Shown here piece by piece: positions 4,907-7,397 of a stretch of DNA of 7,397 nt (the first letter of the stretch is position 1; each line of letters begins with the position of its first letter). The notes beneath the pieces are model-generated. The model did no database searches and had not been told where the DNA came from. It saw nothing but the letters and a program-made list of their open reading frames with translations. The DNA comes from Clostridia bacterium (GTDB taxonomy: Bacteria; Bacillota; Clostridia; Oscillospirales; QAMX01), in contig JAFYNU010000437.1 in the NCBI GenBank assembly GCA_017547975.1, positions 1-7,397 of the forward strand. The letters run 5' to 3'. The translations under genes and the position numbers were made by a program.

Positions 4907-6736
4907 ATGAAAAAACCGATTCTGCCACACAAGAAATATACCCTGCTGGACTATCTCCGTATCCTGTTTCGGATATCACCGGGAATGCTGATCACCATTA
5001 TGGCGGAGGGGATCTATCTGTCTCTGGAACCCACCCTGATGGCCTACTCCACTGCGGCCTTTGTGGATACCGCTACGGCGGCCTTTCGGGGTACGGTGGA
5101 ATGGAGTTCCATCCTGGGGCCGATCCTTTTTTTGGTGGCGGTGATTGCCAGCAACTGGACCTTCCGGGAGATCTTCCAATTCTGTTGGATTCGTATGCGG
5201 CTTCGGGTCACCGACCAGTATATAACTGCCTTGTGCGAAAAAAAAGCCCGGTTGGAGTACAAACACATCGAAAATGCCGAAAGCTGGGATTTGATCAAGC
5301 GGGTCTGCGGTGGAGAACTTGCCGCCGGGGCTACCAAGTATGAAGCACTGGAAAAAATGATCGACGGTTACCATTCCATCCATTTGTTGGTCATTGCGAT
5401 CACCCGTGTGCTGGGACTTCTTTCGGTGTTTGTAGCATATGCCTGGTGGACCGCCATCGTGGTGGTGGGACTAACCATTCCCATTACCTGGCTGTCGGCA
5501 AAAAACGGAAAGCGCTCCTACGGGGCGGAAAAAGACTCCCAAACCGATATTCGCCGGGTGGAATATTTGGGTGAAGTGCTTCGGGGACGGGACTACGCCA
5601 CCGAGCGGAGCCTGTTTGGCTATTCCGAACGGCTGGGCGAAAAATTTGCCAAACATCGGCAGGTTGCCATATCGAACCGCACCGGTGCCAGCTTCAAAAA
5701 TATGCTTTCCAGCAACTTTGCGGCTCTGTTTTCTCTGACCATCTGGTTTGTGGTGGCCATTTCCTTGCTTCCCTCGGTGGCGGGGGGAGTGGTGACCCTG
5801 GGTATGTATATCGCCATGATCACGTCGGTTACCGATCTGGTACACTCGGTGGAAATGCGGCTTTTCTACGCAGTTTCCAACCTGACCGGAAGTCGGGAAT
5901 ACATCAAGGATCTGGAGGCCTTTGTGGCCCTTTCGGAAACCCCGGATGCTACGGCGGCTCCCCAGGCGGGATGCCGGGAAATCCGTGAAATTGAGTTCCG
6001 TGGGGTTCGTTTTGCCTATCCGGGCACCGAAAGTGTCATCCTGGATGGGGTAGACCTGAAAATTAAGGAGGGGGTACGCTACGCCTTCGTTGGTGCCAAC
6101 GGGGCGGGCAAATCCACCATCATCAAACTGTTGACCGGGCTTTATCCCGAATACGAAGGGGAGATCTTCATCAACGGGAAGGAACTTCGGGACTATACCG
6201 CATCGGAACAAAAGGCGATGTTTGCCCTGGTGCACCAGGATTTCGCCCGTTATGCCATTTCCATGGAGGACAACATCGCCATCGGCAATGTGAATGCCAT
6301 GGAGGCCGGTACCGTCCGGGTTTCGGAGGCGGTGGAGGCAGTTGGCCTTGACAGCGAGGTGGCAAAACTGCCCGAAGGATTGGCAACCGAACTTGGCAAG
6401 CTCCATGAGGGCGGTCACGACCTGTCCGGCGGACAGTGGCAGCGGGTGGCCATCGCCCGTGCCACCGTCAGCGATGCTCCGGTGGTCATTCTGGACGAAC
6501 CTACCGCCGCATTGGACCCTCTGGCGGAATCGGCTCTGTATGCCGAATTTGGCCGTATCAGCCGGGGCAAGACTTCGGTATTCATCAGTCATCGGCTAGG
6601 TTCCACCAAGCTTGCCGACGTGATCTACGTATTGGACAAGGGCAAAATTGCCGAAGTGGGCAGTCATGATGAGTTGATGTCGGCGGGAGGCCTCTATGCC
6701 GATATGTACGAAGCGCAGAAGGAGTGGTACGTATGA
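4907..6736 (+). CDS. ABC exporter half-transporter, fused permease and ATPase
   Basis: The product is 609 residues. The membrane domain (about 1-345) has hydrophobic segments near 24-45, 68-85, 157-177, 180-197, 268-290 and 295-315, consistent with the six helices of a type IV (ABCB-like) exporter. The ATPase domain covers about 360-609 and has every motif needed for hydrolysis: Walker A GANGAGKST (396-404), Q-loop Gln444 in VHQDF, signature LSGGQ (506-510), Walker B VVILDEP with Glu531, D-loop ALD (535-537) and H-loop His562 in SHR. Such proteins pair into dimers and export peptides, lipids or drugs; no C39 peptidase domain is present, so it does not look like a leader-cleaving bacteriocin exporter. 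It overlaps the next ABC gene by 4 bases, which points to a heterodimer made in equal amounts. The substrate is unknown, and no precursor peptide, modification enzyme or regulator gene is visible nearby. Confidence 0.92.
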   Translation: MKKPILPHKKYTLLDYLRILFRISPGMLITIMAEGIYLSLEPTLMAYSTAAFVDTATAAFRGTVEWSSILGPILFLVAVIASNWTFREIFQFCWIRMRLRVTDQYITALCEKKARLEYKHIENAESWDLIKRVCGGELAAGATKYEALEKMIDGYHSIHLLVIAITRVLGLLSVFVAYAWWTAIVVVGLTIPITWLSAKNGKRSYGAEKDSQTDIRRVEYLGEVLRGRDYATERSLFGYSERLGEKFAKHRQVAISNRTGASFKNMLSSNFAALFSLTIWFVVAISLLPSVAGGVVTLGMYIAMITSVTDLVHSVEMRLFYAVSNLTGSREYIKDLEAFVALSETPDATAAPQAGCREIREIEFRGVRFAYPGTESVILDGVDLKIKEGVRYAFVGANGAGKSTIIKLLTGLYPEYEGEIFINGKELRDYTASEQKAMFALVHQDFARYAISMEDNIAIGNVNAMEAGTVRVSEAVEAVGLDSEVAKLPEGLATELGKLHEGGHDLSGGQWQRVAIARATVSDAPVVILDEPTAALDPLAESALYAEFGRISRGKTSVFISHRLGSTKLADVIYVLDKGKIAEVGSHDELMSAGGLYADMYEAQKEWYV

Positions 6737-7397
6737 AGAAAAAAAGCAACTTTATAACCGTCGTTCTGACCTGCTTCCGGGAGGGCTTCCGTTACGGCGG
6801 CTTCCCTCTGTTTATGACCCTGGTATTCCACCTGGTGACTACCAGCCTGGATGCCATCATGCCCTATCTGAACGACAGGCTTTATAACGCCGTGGGGGAT
6901 GTGATCGGTGGTGCACCCTGGACCCGCGCCCTGTGGCCCCTGTTGATCGTGGGACTGAACCTTGTGGTGGTAAAATTCCTTTATGAGTACAGTTGGTTCA
7001 ACAAATCCAAGGTGAACTTCCGGCTGAAGGACGGCATGCTGATCCCGGTGAACAAGGCCTGCGCGACCCTGGAACCGGTTGCCTTCGAGGATCCGGTGGA
7101 ACTGGACCGCATCGGGAAAGCCATTTCGGGCGCCACCGGTGCCGCGGATTTTATCAACTGCGTTTCCTTTATCTTTTTCTATTCTGCCCCCTATATTCTT
7201 ATTCAAACCCTCTATTTCTGGTCTCTGCGGCCGATTTTGGCTCTGTCTTCCCTGGCGATCTTCGTGCCGTCTATTCTGACCCAGGTGCTGCGGCTGATTA
7301 TGTTCCGCAAGCTGGAGGATCAGGTGGCCCCCATGCGCCGGGAAAACGATTACTTCGAACGTACCATTTCCCACCGGGAATTCTTCAAGGAGACCCG
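6733..7397 (+). CDS. Second ABC exporter half-transporter, cut by the window end
   Basis: The first 221 codons are visible and all belong to the membrane domain; the ATPase domain lies beyond the window. ATG 6733 overlaps the TGA of the previous gene (ATGA), and AAGGAG (6719-6724) lies 8 bases before it inside the upstream gene, so the two are translationally coupled. Hydrophobic segments appear near 22-44, 66-85, 142-161 and 166-186. The stretch FEDPVELDRIGKA (about 119-131) and the last visible residues REFFKETR match conserved membrane-domain features of Firmicutes exporter pairs. Overall likeness to its neighbour in layout but not in sequence argues for a heterodimer rather than a recent duplication. 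Whether this subunit keeps an intact ATPase site cannot be seen. Confidence 0.88.
   Translation, partial: MKKKSNFITVVLTCFREGFRYGGFPLFMTLVFHLVTTSLDAIMPYLNDRLYNAVGDVIGGAPWTRALWPLLIVGLNLVVVKFLYEYSWFNKSKVNFRLKDGMLIPVNKACATLEPVAFEDPVELDRIGKAISGATGAADFINCVSFIFFYSAPYILIQTLYFWSLRPILALSSLAIFVPSILTQVLRLIMFRKLEDQVAPMRRENDYFERTISHREFFKET

Noticed and set aside
3230..4930. A 566-codon open frame antisense to the GH31 gene
   Set aside because: It mirrors a GC-biased gene with strong GH31 motifs, has no ribosome site, and its translation is rich in Gly/His/Pro/Val with no recognisable domain. It is a codon-bias shadow.
4876..5343. Out-of-frame open frame starting in the ABC leader, possible leader peptide
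   Set aside because: It has no ribosome site and simply runs into the ABC gene in the wrong frame with no hydrophobic or peptide-like pattern.
5471..6592. A 373-codon open frame antisense to the ABC ATPase domain
   Set aside because: It lies opposite Walker A, signature and Walker B motifs, and its own translation is low in recognisable structure.
1..7397. CRISPR array, insertion sequence, tRNA, phage or toxin-antitoxin genes
   Set aside because: No regularly spaced direct repeats, transposase motifs, cloverleaf sequences or paired small genes were seen on either strand by eye.

Overview
This window reads as ordinary chromosomal DNA from a Gram-positive, Clostridia-type gut or anaerobic bacterium, most plausibly a fairly GC-rich Oscillospirales or Ruminococcaceae-like lineage. 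The evidence is strong AGGAGG-type ribosome binding sites before nearly every gene, vegetative (sigma-A-like) promoters with 17-base spacers, short intergenic gaps, heavy CGG and GGG codon use, and gene families common in uncultured Firmicutes. The taxonomic call is inference; the window holds no marker gene.

Layout. (1) Bases 1-119 are the last 38 codons of a plus-strand gene whose product looks like the end of a right-handed beta-helix protein. (2) A perfect 10-bp hairpin at 183-208 separates it from a convergent minus-strand gene (218-1156) for an N-terminally membrane-anchored alpha/beta hydrolase. (3) A 185-base divergent region carries back-to-back promoters for that hydrolase and for a plus-strand PlsC-type acyltransferase (1342-2598) with an added zinc ribbon and a C-terminal domain of unknown role. 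(4) After an intrinsic terminator and a promoter overlapped by an inverted repeat comes a cytoplasmic GH31 glycosidase (2717-4717), most like alpha-xylosidases and alpha-glucosidases. (5) After another hairpin and a strong promoter comes an operon of two ABC exporter half-transporters (4907-6736, and 6733 to the window end) joined by a 4-base ATGA overlap. They probably form a heterodimer.

How the genes work together. The sequence suggests four separate transcription units, not one system: hydrolase, acyltransferase, GH31, and the ABC pair. The hydrolase and acyltransferase share a control region and could both act on acyl esters or lipids, but that is inference. GH31 would release terminal alpha-xylose or alpha-glucose from oligosaccharides already taken up. 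The ABC pair would export an unidentified substrate. I found no CRISPR array, insertion sequence, tRNA, rRNA, phage gene or clear novel defence system. The better leads are the three-part acyltransferase, the inverted repeat on the GH31 promoter, and the ABC pair whose substrate is unknown.

Start sites were reassigned for three genes. In each, the longest open frame begins with a TTG that lacks a ribosome site, and an ATG further in is preceded by a good one; for the hydrolase and the first ABC gene the TTG also lies upstream of, or at, the predicted promoter.
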